Below, piece by piece: positions 46,190 through 58,088 of a stretch of 64,000 bases of DNA. The notes below the pieces were generated by a model, which saw only the letters and a program-made list of their open reading frames with translations, searched no databases and was not told the origin of the DNA. A program made the translations under genes and the position numbers. This DNA comes from Bathynomus jamesi. Lineage: Eukaryota; Arthropoda; Malacostraca; Isopoda; Cirolanidae. The stretch spans positions 888,501-952,500 of the forward strand of contig JAJOZX010000921.1 in assembly GCA_023014485.1 (NCBI GenBank). The letters are read 5' to 3'. How positions within the stretch are numbered: position 1 is the first letter of the stretch; each line of letters opens with the position of its first letter.

Positions 46190-46530
46190 TTAGTGGTTAA
46201 GCATCACTGACTACAAATCCACTGGCCCCAGGCTCGATTCCCAGCGATGGCAGGCGGCGCTCAGCACACCTGGGTGTTCATCTTTCCATACAAAAACTCA
46301 TTGGCAGATAAATGGGTACCCCGGGTAGTCTAGTGGTTTGGACGCTGAGCTGCTGATCGGAAAGTCGTGAGATCGAGTCCGGGCGAAGACACTAATTTCT
46401 GACCACCGATTGTGGGTCGTAGTTCGAATTCCACATGAAGCTGCAGGTATAAGGTGGGGCAACAAGCTTGACCTTTGTCAAAATGAACAACTTGGTCGGA
46501 AGCAAAGTCAAGGTTACCAAGATTATATAT
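46190..46530 (+). mobile_element. tRNA-derived SINE, uninterrupted copy
   Basis: Head with A box AGTGGTTAAGCATC and B box GGCTCGATTCCC, then ACACCTGGGTGTTCATC, a second tRNA-like unit (TAGTCTAGTGGTTTGGACGC, then GAGATCGAGTCC) and a tail (TTTCTGACCACCGATTGTGG, ACTTGGTCGGAAGCAAAGTC). It matches the interrupted copy at 27153-29858 over its whole length. The 3' side meets a short (TA)n. Confidence 0.82.
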
Positions 46531-46561
46531 ACATATATGGTAGGCCGAAAGTAGGGAACAG

Positions 46562-46656
46562 TTAACCCTCTAACGCCGACTGGGTCGAATGCGTACCGTT
46601 TCAAATACACGCATTTAGACTTAACCCTACAAAAACGTTCGGCGTTAAAGGGTTAA
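46562..46656. mobile_element. piggyBac-type MITE (TTAA target), copy 2
   Basis: TTAACCCTCTAACGCCGA to TCGGCGTTAAAGGGTTAA, a near-perfect 18-bp TIR pair that includes the TTAA. Core shared with 13119-13214. Confidence 0.82.
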
Positions 46657-46999
46657 GGGGTTATAGTTTTGAGTTGCAGTCGCACCAGCTACACAGAACG
46701 CGGATATTTTGATGGCGATTTATACAATTTAATCACAGACACACGCCTATAGGTTAAGCCTATGTGGATTATTTTTCACCAAAACAAAAGGTGAAAAATA
46801 CAGGTTTTAAAGTGGTACACCATTTACCACAGTAAAGCTGAAGTTCCTCGTCAATACCAAAAACATTATGTTCGGACTCCTCCAACACAAGAAAATTTTG
46901 AACCTTGTACAGAAGTTCAACGACAGCGGAAGGATCACACACATCCAGCACCGGGCGACCTTGAACAAAAAGTTTCATGGTCCGTGGATCTAGGGGTGT

Positions 47000-47175
47000 G
47001 GGCCGATTGATTGACCAACGCCGTCTTCGGATTTGATTCAGGCTGACTTCTTTTTATGGGTACAATCGAAGATACTGTGTATTCGACTAAACCTCGGACT
47101 TTTCCATCCCTCAAGGATGCTATTGCTGCTGCAGTACGAAACTTTTCAATGGAATTATATCAATGAGTATCCAGT
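47000..47175 (+). pseudogene. Tc1/mariner-superfamily transposase C-terminal relic
   Basis: The plus strand reads SSDLIQADFFLW, then in a shifted frame KPRTFPSLKDAIAAAVRNFS and MELYQ before a stop. The order SPDLxxxDFFLWGYLK..VY..KPRT...LK.AI fits the end of a DD41D-type protein. No TIRs; several breaks. Confidence 0.6.
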
Positions 47176-47177
47176 GC

Positions 47178-47255
47178 CCGTAGCTCGTTGGTATAACATC
47201 GTTCCTCTATAAGCGAAATGAAGACAGTGAAGTCGAGGGTTCGAATCCCGATAGT
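47178..47255 (+). other. tRNA-like (SINE) promoter segment
   Basis: GTAGCTCGTTGGTATAACAT (A-box-like) and GAGGGTTCGAATCCCGATAG (B box with a good T stem) stand about 50 bp apart, followed by a T run. Spacing suits Pol III. No cloverleaf acceptor pairing, so it is a SINE head and not a tRNA gene. Confidence 0.5.
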
Positions 47256-47303
47256 TTTTTTTATGTACGAAGGAGGAGCCAAGGGCAAGCGGTCAAAAAA
47301 TGC

Positions 47304-47345
47304 CCCCTATATAAGAGAGAGCCGAAATCAAGGTCTCAGTTTCAC
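47304..47345 (+). promoter_or_regulatory. Candidate Pol II core promoter
   Basis: CCTATATAAGAG is followed about 28 bp later by TCTCAGTTTC, which fits the arthropod initiator TCAGT. The spacing is that of TATA-Inr promoters. The short frame after it (ATGCCATTT...) stops after 16 codons, so the transcript would be non-coding or belong to an LTR-type element. No supporting second copy seen. Confidence 0.35.
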
Positions 47346-47867
47346 TATGCCATTTATTTTAAAAGATTGTGTTGTGTGTAAAACGACGTATGTGTAGCGA
47401 AGAATAGAGGGAGAAGCGTGTTTGAGAGCATGCTGGGCTGCTCACAGGGTAGATGAGACACGGAAAAAGATTAGCTAAAGAAGGCAGAGACAGGAGAAAC
47501 GGGAGTTCTAGCATTCCGTCTCCTACCTAACGTCCTCCTCGGAGTACTTTTCTGGTCGATTGGTGTCCATAATCTCTTCCTATAATAATAATATTATAGG
47601 AGTTAGGGCAATGGGCTGCATTAGTTGGCTTAAGCCCTGCACCAATTCCTGGCCTTCCTGACTGATTATTATACCAATAATACATTTAGCGTATGCAAAA
47701 AATGTGCGGTTATACGTTTATATTTCCATCTAATGGTACCCTCGTAGTTTGCCAGATAGATCTGAATTAAAAGTTGTCTATTGGCTCGAGTAAAAATACC
47801 TCTGGGCGCGAAAGCGTTAGGTGTATTACTCAAGTGATGAAATATCGTCAGGTTGTTAATATTTATC

Positions 47868-47923
47868 CTGTCGTAGCCAAATGGTCAACGCCCGCGTTTT
47901 CGAGTCAGAGGGCCCGAGTTCGA

Positions 47924-47925
<2 letters not shown>
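47868..47925 (+). other. tRNA-like (SINE) promoter segment
   Basis: CGTAGCCAAATGGTCAACGC and CCGAGTTCGAATC are an A/B box pair about 35 bp apart. The segment runs directly into (TA)n at 47929, so only the head is present. Confidence 0.5.
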
Positions 47926-47963
<38 letters not shown>

Positions 47964-48004
47964 GGGACAAATTTTGCATATGGAAGGAATGCGCGGTTAG
48001 ACGT

Positions 48005-48052
48005 TTACACACACACACACACACATATATATATACATACTGTGTATATACA

Positions 48053-48110
<58 letters not shown>

Positions 48111-48118
48111 TATATATG
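48005..48118. repeat. (CA)n/(TA)n microsatellite
   Basis: Compound simple repeat; a further (TA)n run is at 47929-47959. Confidence 0.95.
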
Positions 48119-48344
48119 TTTTAGTGATAATGTTGGTTCTACTTGTAAAAAGAATTTCAGGTTTATAATGAATATGAACAACTAAAGAAAGATGAGTCTT
48201 GCCTATTTGTTTATTCAAAACAGTTTCCCGTTGGATTAATGAGGTTAAATAATGGTCGATTTGTTCAGTACTTGAACTGGGTGGGTGGGTGACCGCCCTC
48301 TGCGTTCAGATAGCGACCAGTGGTTCGGATGCCTCGTAAAGCTG

Positions 48345-48614
48345 TATATGTTACAGTCAATGTCTAAAATCAGGCAATTTGTAAATTGACTAAAATTTTA
48401 GGCAATGTGTCAAATTGATGATACACACAAAACCTAACTTAACCCAACCTTTCTGGTAATGCTGCATATGCATGTCTACTGGTATTTCCCAATATGCCGC
48501 CTAAAAATTAATTAGGTTAGGTTAGGTTTTGTGTGTATCATCAATTTGATACATTGCTTAAAATTTCAGTCAATTTACAAACTGCCTGATTTTAGACATT
48601 GACTGTAACATATA
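48345..48614. mobile_element. Foldback MITE F2 (about 100-bp arms)
   Basis: TATATGTTACAGTCAATGTC and the following 80 bp are mirrored at the right end with a few mismatches. Near the loop are AACCTAACTTAACCCAACC on the left and GGTTAGGTTAGGTTTTG on the right. The loop carries GCATATGCATG. A different family from F1 by its outer sequence, but with the same CCTAA/TTAGG inner motif. Confidence 0.87.
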
Positions 48615-48675
48615 TAGGTTTCGCCAGTCACATGACCTTAGTGACCTTTGCCGTTACGAAGGAAGTAAAAAAAAA

Positions 48676-48747
48676 TATATATACAGTATATACAGTATAT
48701 ATAATAATATATATATATATATATAATATATTATATATATATATATA
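48676..48747. repeat. (TA)n microsatellite, DD41D insertion target
   Basis: TA run interrupted by CAG and AAT; the DD41D element that follows starts inside it. Confidence 0.9.
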
Positions 48748-48834
48748 CAGGGTGTCCCATAAGTCCGGCATCATAGGAAAAATAATATAAAAAAAGGCAA
48801 AACAAAAGCTTTTATTTACAGAACGTGCTCAATA

Positions 48835-49794
48835 AGCACACCGGACAAAAAATTAGTCACCCCTAATAGCACCGATATTAGGAAGTTGAAGGTCACACAG
48901 AGGGCGCTGATGTAGCATTGGTAAGTGACAAGTAGCGGTGACGTAGCACACAGGATCAGATCTGTTTCGTGAGTTGGTGAAGAACAAAGTGTGTGTTGGA
49001 TATAGTCTGCAAAATGTGTCGTGAGGCAGACGTTACTCAGTGGCAAAAAGGAGCCATCGTGTTTGGCAGAGCCCACGGACACAAAATGTCTGAAGTAGCC
49101 CAATTTGTTGGTGTGTCAACGCGTACTGTCCAGCGAGTTTACAAAGAGTGGTGTAGTTCGCAATCAACTGAAAATCGATGGCGTAACTGTGGCCGGAAAA
49201 CAATTCTCGACAATAGGGGCCGCCGCCATGTTTCTCGTCTAGTAACTGCAAATCGTTTTCAAACCAGAGAACAATTGCTCCAAGAAACCAATGAGGTTCT
49301 CCAGCGACCAATTTCCAAACGGACATTGCGACGAGAACTGCATGCGATGGACATCTGGAGCAGGGTACCACGGAAGAGGCCGCTGTTAACAGCAAGTCAC
49401 AAATTGGCACGTTATAAATGGGCTCAGAGTCACAAAAACTGGACTGCGGCAGATTGGAAACGTGTAATTTGGTCCGGTGAGTCCCGTTTTTGTTTGTTCT
49501 CCAATGATGGGAGGCGACGAGTACATCGCAGGTCCAATGAAGCCTTTAATCCTGAATGCGTCGAAGGTGTTGTTCAGGCTGGAAACAGAAAGTGAAGCGC
49601 AGGAATAGACACCCACGGACTCTGGGAACTTCGGGACCGCTGATGAACGAGTGGCAGCAAATCGATGTTCAGTACATGCACAACCTCGTAGAGTCTCTGC
49701 CTCGCCGGATTCGTGCGGTTATCAAGGCCAGATGCGCCGTCACACGTTATTTGTACATTCTGAGAGGGGTGACTAATTTTTTGTCCGGTGTGCT
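48835..49794 (+). mobile_element. Tc1-like deletion derivative nested in the DD41D element
   Basis: TIRs AGCACACCGGACAAAAAATT and the 10 bp after it are mirrored exactly at 49765-49794, with TA on both sides (48833-48834 and 49795-49796). The plus strand has a 200-codon frame (48993-49595): VFGRAHGHKMSEVAQFVGVS (HTH), ENRWRNCGRKTILDNRGRRH and KRVIWSGESRFCLFSNDGRR, where the first catalytic D is replaced by G. The middle of the catalytic domain is then deleted, and the C-terminus LVESLPRRIRAVIKARCAVT follows in another frame. The near-perfect TIRs suggest the insertion is fairly recent and needed a transposase supplied elsewhere. Confidence 0.92.
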
Positions 49795-49796
49795 TA

Positions 49797-50834
49797 TGTC
49801 CACCATTGTTTTCAATACACAAATTCAGACGTGATACCCAGTCAGCAAGCACACGGTGAATGATGTCAGGAGTAACGGTGTTACATGCCCCAATAATGCG
49901 CTGCCGCAAATGTTCAACACTCCTAATTTTCTCTGCGTATAGCAGCGCTTTCAAGTGGCCCCAGAGATAAAAATCTAGTGGCGTGAGATCCAGGCTTTTA
50001 GCTGGCCATTCCACAAGCTCTCGACGTCCTATCCAATGACCAGGGAATCGTTGGTACAGGTATTCCCTTACTTGGGTGCTGTAATGTGCAGGAGCGCCGT
50101 CTTGCTGGAACCATGTTGGGAAATTTCCTTCTTCGTTCAAGACACTGGGATATGCTTCTTCCTTGAGCATACGTAGGTAGGTGCCTCCAGTGACATGTTC
50201 ATCGAAAAAGAGGGAGGCCTATGATGCGATCCTTCCAAATGCCACACTATATCATCACCCGAGATGCACCTTGTTCCTTTGAAGAGGTATACCAGTGAGG
50301 GTTGTTTTGAGACCAGTAGCTGGTGTTCTGTCGATTTACCTCAACATTTCCATAAAAAACAGCCTCGTCACTGAACAGAATGGTGGACGGGAAATTGGCA
50401 TCCCGAGCATATTGTTCCGTAGCCCATTCACAAAATTCCATCCGCCGGTCGGGATCATCTTCGCTTAATTTTTGTAGGATCTGAAGTTTATATGGATGCC
50501 ATTTGTGAGCCTGAAGAATGCGATGGATGCTACTTTTCGACATTCCTCCTGTCTCGGCGGACAATCGCCGAAGAGACTTATTGGGACTTCTGTTAAAATG
50601 AGCCAGGATAGCAGTCGCTGTATCATCGTCAGTGGACCTCCTTGGAGGTCCACTGCGTGGTTTATCTTCTATGGATCCTGTTTCCTTAAACTTTGCAACA
50701 AGTCTGCTAACACAACTCTGTGTTATTGGCTCGCGGTCTGGATGCAGTTTGTTAAATTCAGCAGCGGCCTCTCTTTGACTCCGATTTCCTATGAGTAGAA
50801 TTATCTGGATTCGTTCTTCCTTGCTCACAGACAT
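49797..50834 (-). pseudogene. DD41D transposase, two lesions plus an insertion
   Basis: Starts MSVSKEERIQIILLIGNRSQ (first HTH), continues PITQSCVSRLVAKFKETGSI, DKPRSGPPRRS, the second HTH GMSKSSIHRILQAHKW, then ILFSDEAVFYGNVEVNRQNT with the first D. A TAG stop (VMI-stop where VMVW is expected) and a one-base frameshift near 50200 follow. The frame resumes with EEGNFPTWFQQDGAPAHYST (second D) and [17 protein letters not shown] (third D). The spacing is 41 residues. The last residues CIENNGGHI-EHVL are split by the Tc1 insertion between GGH and EHVL, at a TA. Confidence 0.88.
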
Positions 50835-50943
50835 TATGGTCTGTAGAAAGAGAAAAATATGAATTATGGTTTGTAGAAATAGAAAAATATGAATTTCTCC
50901 TATGATGCCAGACTTATTGGACACCCTGTTATACCCTATTATA

Positions 50944-52318
50944 CTAGTGGCACTCAATATATTTTGCCACACAATTTTTTCTTAGCTAAATAATAGGCCA
51001 TGGGGCTGAAATGTCTTTTGGGCTGTAAGTTTAAATTTTCTGCGCTTCACATGACAGGAGTTTTCCAGTTTGAACCTCCCCTCCTTGTATAAAACCGCTT
51101 TTAAACGCCTTTCTATAAAACCGATGGTTAACGCAGTTTCGAAAATGGCGTCTGACAGTGATGTGCGTTGTAAACAGAGAGCTGTTATCGAGTTCTTAAC
51201 CGCAGAGAAGGAAACAGTTGGAAATATTCACAAACGTCTACAAAACGTTTACGGAGATGCTGTTGTTGATCGAAGCACAGTTGGACGCTGATCTAAACGT
51301 GTGAGATTATCGGAGAGAGGAAGAGCCAGCCTCGATGATGAGCCACGCAGCGGTTGCCCGGCATCGGCTTTGACATCTCACACTAAGCAATGTGCTAACA
51401 GCATCATTCAACCAAATCGGTTCGTCACATACAAGGAGCTATCTCTGGAGCTAGGAATTAGCGAAGGAAGTGTGAATACGATAATTCAGCAACTGGGATA
51501 CTCAAAAGTGTGTTCACGGTTTGTTCCTCGCCAGCAGACTGAAGATTACAAAGCCCAAAGAAAAGAAATTGCTTCTGAGTCGTTGGTTCGATACGAGACA
51601 GAAGGGGATGACTTCCTTTCACGAATTGTGACTGGGGATGAGACTTGGGTACACCACTTTGAACCTGAAACAAAACGCCAATCCATGGAGTGGCATCACG
51701 CAAACTCCCCACGCAAGAAAAAGTTCAAAATGGCTCCCTCTGCAGGAAAGGTTATGGTCACCATCTTCTGGGACATGAAAGGGGTGGTGGACATTATGAA
51801 GAAAGGACAAACAATGAACTCAGAAGCATATATTGCTACCCTACAGAGACTCCAGAGACGTGTAAAGCGAGTTCGACTGGAGAGAAAACTGGAAGACATC
51901 CTTCTTTTGCACGATAACGCAAGACCACACAACATTTTGAAAACAAGAGAGGCCATCCCAAAAATGCACTTGACTGTTACCCCACCCTCCATACAGCCCG
52001 GATCTGGCACCTTCAGACTTCCATTTGTTTGGGCCAATGAAGGATGCTATTCGTGAAAGAAAGTTTCAGAGTGACGCTGAGATTGTTGAGGAGGTTAAGA
52101 GGTGGCTCCAGCGGAACCCAGCGGACCTTTACCAGCAAGGAATAAAGGCCCTTGTTTCGAGGTGGAGGAAAGCCGTAGAAAAGGATGGGGACTATATGGA
52201 AAAATAAAAACTTGTAAAAAAGGTATGTAACTGCTTGTGTACAAAATTTCTGGAACTTACAAGAAAACTTGGAAAAAAAAAAAAAAAAAGTGGGACAAAA
52301 TATATTGAGTGGCCCTCG
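50944..52318 (+). mobile_element. mariner element (DD34D), TA-flanked
   Basis: The left end CTAGTGGCACTCAATATATT and right end (reverse complement) CGAGGGCCACTCAATATATT form imperfect TIRs, with TA at 50942-50943 and 52319-52320. Length 1375 bp, as expected for a full mariner. It carries a damaged transposase. The 15-bp gap to the DD41D element on its left is notable. Confidence 0.9.
51118..52207 (+). pseudogene. mariner transposase (SETMAR-like), two lesions
   Basis: A DD34D transposase. Reads SDVRCKQRAVIEFLTAEKET and the HTH region to VVDRSTVGR, then a TGA stop where GRW is expected. It continues with DDEPRSGCPASALTSHTKQC, LGISEGSVNTIIQQLGYSKV (second HTH) and IVTGDETWVHHFEPETKRQS (WVPHEL-equivalent and first D). 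HDNARPH holds the second D. A one-base shift near 51985 then moves the frame, and the conserved HPPYSPDLAPSDFHLFGPMK with the third D is found in the next frame and ends at 52207. Apart from these two lesions the protein is complete, so the copy is young. Confidence 0.9.
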
Positions 52319-52469
52319 TATTTTGCTAAACTGTACATTCCCAATTTGAGAGGCTATACAGTCTTGGTTAAAACTTTTACTGACAAACTAATCATTTTTC
52401 ATTAGTACCACGAAGCGTATATGAATACAAGTTATCCAGTAAAAAGTGGTATTACTATCATACTATATT

Positions 52470-52960
52470 TTGCTTTTGAAAGGTTGAATGAAACTGAAGT
52501 GCTTGGCATTAATTTAGATGAAAAACTAAATTTTAAAAGTCATGTACAACATATCAAATCGAAAATAGCATGATTTCTCTTCGTGTTATTCAAACTTCCC
52601 TTGGAAGTCATACATAAAAAGTGTCTGCAAACCCTCTCAAGTAATGATAAAGTTGGACGTTCCACTATATAAATAGTGAAATGCTTTAAAACTAAATGAC
52701 ACAGACAAAGTCATCAATAAAAATTACTATAGATACCTCGCTCATTCAAAGAACAATTATCCCACATCAAGAACGTCATCATTATCACACAAGACTTTTC
52801 ACCGATTTCATACACAAACCAAATTATACAATGGAAATTGCAGGAAATGTGCTTTCAAAGGAGTGGATGTATGGGATGCAATACCCTTAAATGTCAGGCA
52901 GGCTTCATCATTAAACTGTTTCTGAAGCTGCTAAATACAGTACTTCATTAGCTCTTATTG
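52470..52960 (+). pseudogene. Weak LINE C-terminal remnant
   Basis: NETEVLGINLDEKLNFKSHV and HVQHIKSKIA match the post-YADD block (LGV.ID..L.F..HI..I..KI) of jockey/RTE LINEs. A later frame gives PHQERHHYHTRLFTDFIHKP, and further changes give a WD.xP-type end. Many breaks. The family is not assigned. Confidence 0.5.
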
Positions 52961-53142
52961 GTGTGAGAGTACAGAGTTTACATACCAGACTTCATTACTG
53001 GTATTATCATCATAGTTAATTAAATCCTTATATTATAATTAACTATTTAAAATAAGGTTCCCACAGGCATCTGATCTCAATTCTCCAGAACTTATCTTTT
53101 TCTCACCTAATTTCACTTAGTTTCTATATCTGAAATTATATA

Positions 53143-54302
53143 CAGGGTGAGTCATAAGTCATGTCCAGTTGGAGTTTTTATTTGTTGTTCATGTTATGTG
53201 TATGTTTCAGATAACTACTAGAGATGGCTAACCCCATAAAGTATACCCGTCAGAAAAAGTGGAGCTGGTGTTCCTGCACGTTGTTGGAATGAGTCAAATA
53301 GAGGCATGTGAAGAATTCCATCGCCAGTACCCTATGAAGCCAAAGCCGAATCATCGTATGGTGGGGCGAACACTGAAAGTCTTGAAGGAGACAGGCAGTG
53401 TTCATGACTGACCACGCAGTGGATGGCCTCGTACAAGTACAGATGAAGAGTCGTGTGTCGATATACTAGCTAAAGTACGAGTAACTTGTAGTCCACAGCG
53501 TTCAACCAGAAAAGTAGCACCGGAAACAGGACTTTCTCAAACAGCTTTGGAGCGCATTCTCAAAAGGTATCGATTTCATCCGTGTAAGCTACAGCCAGTA
53601 CATAAACTACTGCTCGACGATGCTGATAGACGCCTTAAGTTCTGCCAATGGTTCGAAGAGTGTAGGCGGCATCAGCCGACGTTATCAGCGACGAAGCGAG
53701 TTTCCACTTGCATGGGCACAGTAACAGTCATAACACCGTTTACTGGGCAGCCAATAACTCACACATTGTCGACAAAAGGCATCATCAAACGGATCCGCGG
53801 ATAACCGTGTGATGGGGAATCCACGGCGACAGGATCGTGGGGCCCGTGGTCTTTGTTTGACGATAGTGTCAACTCCGACATGTACCTAACTATGCTACAG
53901 GAAAAGCTGGTGCAATACATGGACAATAGCCCCATCCGTGAAATGCGCCGCATGTTTTTTCAACTCGACGACGCGCCAATACATTTCTCCATAACTGTGT
54001 GCGAATGGTTGGATACAACCCTTCCAAGGAGATGGATTGGACGCCGTGGCCCTGTAGAATGGCCGCCACGGTCCCCTGATCTAACTTCCCTTGACTTTTT
54101 CTTGTGGGGCTATTTAAAGGCGCGCGTATACGAAGGACGCCCGAAAACTTTGGAAGAGTTCAAACAATGTGCGTAGAGAATGTGAGAGAAAGCTTCGTCA
54201 GTCGTATTAACATTTGTTCTCGACTTCAAGGAGCACAATTTGAACACTTATTGTAAGAATTTAAAAAATATTCAAAATATTGGACGACTTATGACTCACC
54301 TG
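53143..54302 (+). mobile_element. Decayed DD41D element with both TIRs
   Basis: Left TIR CAGGGTGAGTCATAAGTCAT, right (reverse complement) CAGGTGAGTCATAAGTCGTC, with TA on both sides. The plus strand carries a broken transposase: VGMSQIEACEEFHRQYPMKP, then a stop, SGWPRTSTDEES, RKVAPETGLSQTALERILKR (second HTH), DDADRRLKFCQWFEE, then several shifts, and RMFFQLDDAPIHFSITVCEW and [20 protein letters not shown] with 41 residues between the two D positions. The first catalytic D block is lost to frame changes (ISDEASFHLHG-like reading near 53690). Confidence 0.85.
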
Positions 54303-54786
54303 TACGTACACTACATTTAATGATTGTTCTTTTTATTTAAAAACTGGCAATGTTTTATACAATATATACATGTACAAACTCAACATAATTTAGCCCAACA
54401 ATACGCACATATAAATTTTCATCAATTATATATTGCCATTTACATCCTCATAAATGAACTGGATCGTACAAATTTTGCCTAAAAAACTGCCATGATTCTT
54501 ATCGGTATATTCATATAAAAATGAATTAGCTTCATAAATTATCTTTAAAAATTCATTTAAATTTCTGTTGAATTTGTGAAGATATTTCATGGACACCCTG
54601 TACTTTAAACGCAAATTGCATTTCTTTGAATTGTTTGTAAAATTCTCTTTGAATATATTGTTAAACTCCATGTAAACTGTATTCATTTTCTGAATAAAGA
54701 TTTTGGAGAGTTACTATTTCCAAAAGATTAAAAAACTGAATAAATTAGCTAAAATAATTCTCTCTCTCATATATATATATATATAT
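54303..54786. other. Non-coding, nothing recognised
   Basis: AT-rich; a short (TA)n at 54769-54786. Confidence 0.45.
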
Positions 54787-55246
54787 AGTGGTGGACCGGA
54801 TGTCAGTTTTTCAACATCTGCGGATGCGGATATTTAGTTAATCTATCAATATAATATAGAATTATGAATATATGACATAATTTTTCAAGTTTCGTGATAT
54901 TACTATTATAGCAGGCAATGCATAAGAATTAAAATTAATATTAATGTTTTCAATATGATAAAAATAATAACTTTCTCAAGAGTTTCAGCCACAGAAAATT
55001 CAATGAAACAAGTTTCATTCAATTTTTTGTGTTACCACGTATTTATATTTTGAGGTTTATATATTTGTTTGTTCATTAATAATTAATGTTTTACATGAAA
55101 TGTGCATGACTGGGTCTTATAAGCTACTTTATAAGCTAATTTAATTGTAAATTGCATAATTTATTAGAGGTAATATCCGCATAACATCCGCAGTCAGAAG
55201 TGCTGATGCGGATACTAAAAATTATGCGGATATCCGGTCCACCACT
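54787..55246. mobile_element. MITE with AGTGGTGGACC ends and GCGGAT repeats
   Basis: AGTGGTGGACCGGAT at the left and ATCCGGTCCACCACT at the right are exact reverse complements. ATCCGCA/TGCGGAT motifs repeat several times near both ends, a hAT-like subterminal layout. It is embedded in (TA)n, so the target duplication cannot be measured. A 3' half copy is at 30952-31109. Confidence 0.82.
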
Positions 55247-55326
55247 AATATATATATATATATACATATATATTAGTGGTTTTATTCATCATAAATATTA
55301 TTCACGTGTTGCTTTCGTGAAATAAT

Positions 55327-56500
<1,174 letters not shown>

Positions 56501-56750
56501 TAACTGCAAACACGCAGTATAATTAACGTAAAGAACGACGCTATGTATAGGAGAATTATCCGCGCAAGATGAGAGCGAGGCCTGTGGTGTAGTGGTTATC
56601 ATATCTGACCGGCAATCGGAAGATCCCGGGTTCGATTCCCGGGTGGGTACCTCATTTTTTCATTTGTTTCGTTCTTTCGCTCTCATCTTGCGGGGTAATT
56701 CTCCTATACAAAGCGTCGTTCTTTACGTTAATTATACTGCGTGTTTGCAG

Positions 56751-56755
<5 letters not shown>
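56501..56755 (+). mobile_element. tRNA-bearing module T1 with 77-bp inverted arms
   Basis: Arms at 56501-56577 and 56678-56754 are mirror images with few changes (both contain AGAACGACG, TAGGAGAATTA and CTGCAAACACGCAGTATAAT forms). Between them lies a tRNA-like unit, 56579-56652, with A box TGTGGTGTAGTGGTTATCA and B box GGGTTCGATTCCC. A hairpin would place the tRNA-like unit at the tip. Confidence 0.85.

Positions 56756-56821
<66 letters not shown>
56756..56821. repeat. (TA)n microsatellite
   Basis: Perfect TA run joining the right arm of module T1. Confidence 0.95.
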
Positions 56822-58012
56822 TGTATGTATATTAAAGACTAGGTTCAATCTTCTCACTGTATTTAAGGATTTATTTTCTTTGCAGTTCGTTGAAATACCC
56901 GGGAATCGTACTTTGTTTAGATTTCATTCACTGGTGAGAGCTTATCTCTCATTTGCTCTCACTGGTTTGAAGCTGAGAGATGAGAAAAAGGGGTGTGATT
57001 TTTTTTAACTTGTAACTGAGGGTTTTCACTCCGACAGTTGCTAAGAGAAATCTCATTTCATTTCTCGTCTATAATGCATGCTTGTCATCTCACGTGATGT
57101 GCCCGAGGAAGATGGTGTAATTATTCTGTCGGAAAGTCGGATACCAAAGAGGGTTTTTTCACTTTTTTTTAACGTATATAATAAAATACGACACCTCTGA
57201 AAGGAAATCAATGAATTATTGAAAAGAAATTCGGAAATTTATCCAGTCATTGTTATTGATGAAAAATGCTTTTTTTTTTTTTTTTGCTTGTTCGTGGAAC
57301 CTGACCAGCGTCATTTTGATTCAGTGATTCAATACATCAAAAGACGGAAAATACTTTGAAATGAATTTCAGTCTTTTTTTTTTTTTTTATCTTAATACGC
57401 GGAGCATTTGTACATTTTGGAAATAGCAATTATTGCTGTTATATTAACATCACAATCGTACTCCTACCGTTACAGAATAGGTAACAGAGGTTAAATGTAC
57501 TGTACACTGACGCAATATAATTAATTTAATGATGCAGTGTCATTATGTAAATTTTTACACACACACACACACACGTGTGTGTGTGTGTGTGTGTGCATCT
57601 TTCACAACCGAAATGCCAAATTCTTGAAATTCATATATCTAAGAGACTAATTAACGAAAGGTAATTTAACCTAATCTAATCTTAGTGTCACCGAGCCGGG
57701 AAAAGCGTGATAAATGTTTCGGAAGCAGGTGAGGGCTCGAAGGTTGTTTTCTGTTGAGTCGTCAAATAGTGAGGTACCCGCTAATCTAACCTAACCTTAA
57801 TTAACTAAACCTTAGTTAACCTAACGTAGCGTAACCTAAACTAATCAGGACCAACATATCTTTTTCCCCACAATAAAAATGTTTCTAGATTTTTTATATA
57901 ATTTTTTAATTTCCGAGGTACCAAAAGTGTTCTCACAAGAAATTACCCCACTACACCTGTGTTATCACACGCTCGATCTCAATTATGACCAGCTGCCTGC
58001 GCGTACATCCAC

Positions 58013-58015
<3 letters not shown>
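56822..58015. other. Non-coding; T runs and CCTAA-like patches
   Basis: T runs at about 57272-57286 and 57374-57388. Repeated CTAACCTAACC/TTAACCTAAC-type motifs at 57660-57850 resemble degenerate telomere-like repeats without forming an array. No supported gene. Confidence 0.5.
57557..57595. repeat. (CA)n-(TG)n dyad
   Basis: A CA run switches to GT at 57574/57575, making a near-perfect palindrome of simple repeats. Confidence 0.9.

Positions 58016-58085
<70 letters not shown>
58016..58085. repeat. (TA)n microsatellite
   Basis: Perfect TA run directly followed by the 3' side of a Penelope-like fragment. Confidence 0.95.

Positions 58086-58088
<3 letters not shown>

Larger units (their letters stand above)
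48748..50928 (-). mobile_element. DD41D element interrupted by a nested Tc1 copy
   Basis: TIRs read CAGGGTGTCCCATAAGTCCG on the left and CAGGGTGTCCAATAAGTCTG (reverse complement) on the right. Without the nested Tc1 copy (48835-49794) the element is about 1.2 kb. TA flanks the left end; the right flank is TT, probably a later change. The transposase is on the minus strand. The right end lies 15 bp from the left end of the mariner element at 50944. Confidence 0.9.

Noticed and set aside
46769..46978. 69-codon minus-strand frame
   Set aside because: No recognised motif and no repeat copy. It sits between a MITE and a transposase relic; chance openness is the simplest reading.
57660..57850. Interstitial telomere array
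   Set aside because: CTAACCTAACC-type motifs are present but scattered and degenerate; there is no run of TTAGG units.
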